Shown here: in pieces, positions 6,225 to 6,833 of the stretch
Layout: each line of letters begins with the position of its first letter
Position numbering within the stretch: position 1 is the stretch's first letter
Assembly (NCBI GenBank): GCA_900321505.1
Contig: ONWK01000105.1
Span: forward strand, 1-6,833
Direction: 5' to 3'
From: an uncultured Eubacteriales bacterium
GTDB taxonomy: Bacteria; Bacillota; Clostridia; Lachnospirales; Lachnospiraceae
Length of the DNA: 6,833 nt
Made by a program: the position numbers and the translations under genes
Notes under the pieces: model-generated
Database searches by the model: none
Told to the model about the DNA's origin: nothing
The model's input: the letters and a program-made list of their open reading frames with translations, nothing else

Positions 6225-6833
6225 TCATATTCTCAATGCTCTGACCGCGTTAAGTACGGCCAGCACCATTACTCCGACATCGGCAAAAATGGCGATCCAC
6301 ATATTTGCGATGCCCAAGGCTCCAAGGATCAGGCACAGCACCTTTACTCCGATGGCAAAGGTTATATTCTGCCTTACTATGCCCAGGGTTTTCCTTGATA
6401 TCCTCTGTGCAAGGGATATTTTCGCGGGATCATCATCCATAAGAACAATATCCGCAGCCTCAATAGCCGCATCCGATCCCATGGCTCCCATGGCGATTCC
6501 TATATCAGCCCTGGTGAGCACAGGCGCATCATTTATTCCGTCGCCCACAAAAGCCAGACATTCTTTGGGTTTCTTTTCCGCCAGCAGTTTTTCAACCTCG
6601 GCAACCTTGTCTCCCGGAAGCAGCTCCGCGCGCACCTCGGTAATGCCAAGCTCCTTCGCCACACGCTCCGCCACTGTTCTGCTGTCTCCCGTCAGCATGA
6701 CCGTCCTGATGCCCTGCTGCTGCAGCTCCTGCATAGCCTTTGCCGAGGTCGGCCGTACTACATCGGAAATGATCAGATGCCCTGCATAGCGGCCGTCAAC
6801 AGCCACGTGACATACAGTACCAGACGGTTCCGA
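6225..6833 (-). CDS. Heavy-metal (Zn/Cd/Pb/Co-type) P1B ATPase, C-terminal 202 residues (cut by right window edge)
   Basis: ATP-driven metal export pump of the inner membrane. The visible part covers the end of the catalytic P/N domain and the last two membrane helices. Counting from the edge: MLTGD (46-50), GDGINDAP (97-104) of the hinge/Mg site, the GAMGSDAAIEAADIVLMDDD stretch (115-134), then helix QNITFAIGVKVLCLILGALG with Lys164, and helix WIAIFADVGVMVLAVLNAVRAL with Asp185. Lys in the first and Asp in the second of these helices are the marks of the P1B-2 (CadA/ZntA) group; copper pumps differ here. Reading continues open through the window edge (SEPSGTVCHVAVDG), so the GTG at 6806 is internal, not the start. 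The DKTGT phosphorylation site and any N-terminal metal-binding domain lie outside. Ends in TGA at 6225-6227. Whether it is named cadA, zntA or ziaA cannot be decided. Confidence 0.92.
   Translation of the reverse strand, partial: SEPSGTVCHVAVDGRYAGHLIISDVVRPTSAKAMQELQQQGIRTVMLTGDSRTVAERVAKELGITEVRAELLPGDKVAEVEKLLAEKKPKECLAFVGDGINDAPVLTRADIGIAMGAMGSDAAIEAADIVLMDDDPAKISLAQRISRKTLGIVRQNITFAIGVKVLCLILGALGIANMWIAIFADVGVMVLAVLNAVRALRI

Noticed and set aside
6034..6789. Plus-strand 251-codon open reading
   Set aside because: It crosses the ATPase gene, a hairpin and the start of DUF3810 on the opposite strand; its Ser/Ala/Ile-rich composition is typical of an antisense shadow.
6822..6833. 12-bp identity between the right window edge and the hairpin arm at 6187-6198
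   Set aside because: One such 12-mer match is expected by chance in a window of this size, and the edge copy is coding sequence (Ser-Glu-Pro-Ser).

Overview
This 6.8 kb window looks like ordinary chromosome from a low-to-moderate-GC anaerobic Firmicute. My best guess is a Lachnospiraceae-type clostridium such as the Butyrivibrio/Roseburia/Coprococcus group. That guess rests on the strong AAGGAG/GGAGG ribosome sites, sigma-A promoters with AT-rich upstream DNA, and the style of the proteins (clostridial GDH, DUF3810, P1B zinc/cadmium ATPase). It is inference, not a species call.

Layout, left to right. (1) The N-terminal half of a hexameric-type glutamate dehydrogenase (minus strand) runs off the left edge and has a clear TTTACA-N17-TATAAT promoter. 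(2) A 345-bp divergent spacer carries phased A/T tracts, a 30-bp-spaced imperfect direct repeat and a cluster of TGACA/TGTCA pentamers. (3) A small VOC-fold (glyoxalase/bleomycin-resistance-like) gene on the plus strand ends in a long hairpin terminator. (4) Glycerol kinase glpK (minus) stands alone, with no glpF or glycerol-phosphate oxidase/dehydrogenase beside it. (5) purE (plus) is divergent from glpK, each gene with its own promoter. (6) purC (minus) converges on purE, and the two share a 14-bp-stem hairpin terminator. (7) A DUF3810 membrane protein with a HEASH zinc-protease-like motif (minus) lies upstream of purC. (8) The C-terminal third of a heavy-metal P1B-type ATPase (minus) runs off the right edge.

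How the genes fit together. GDH links ammonia and 2-oxoglutarate to glutamate. PurE and PurC catalyse consecutive steps of de novo purine synthesis (N5-CAIR to CAIR to SAICAR), but they are separate convergent units, not the usual pur operon. GlpK phosphorylates glycerol. The ATPase probably exports Zn/Cd/Pb/Co. The DUF3810 protein is a predicted membrane metalloprotein of unknown role. Almost every gene has its own promoter and hairpin, so this is a run of single-gene transcription units, not one pathway operon.

I do not see a novel multi-gene system, CRISPR array, mobile element, tRNA or rRNA. The points most worth a second look are small: a GGGACGGTT-cored hairpin present twice, replacement of a usually conserved His in PurE and of the regulatory His in GlpK, the patterned DNA between gdhA and the VOC gene, and a dyad inside the purC promoter that overlaps the stop codon of the upstream gene.
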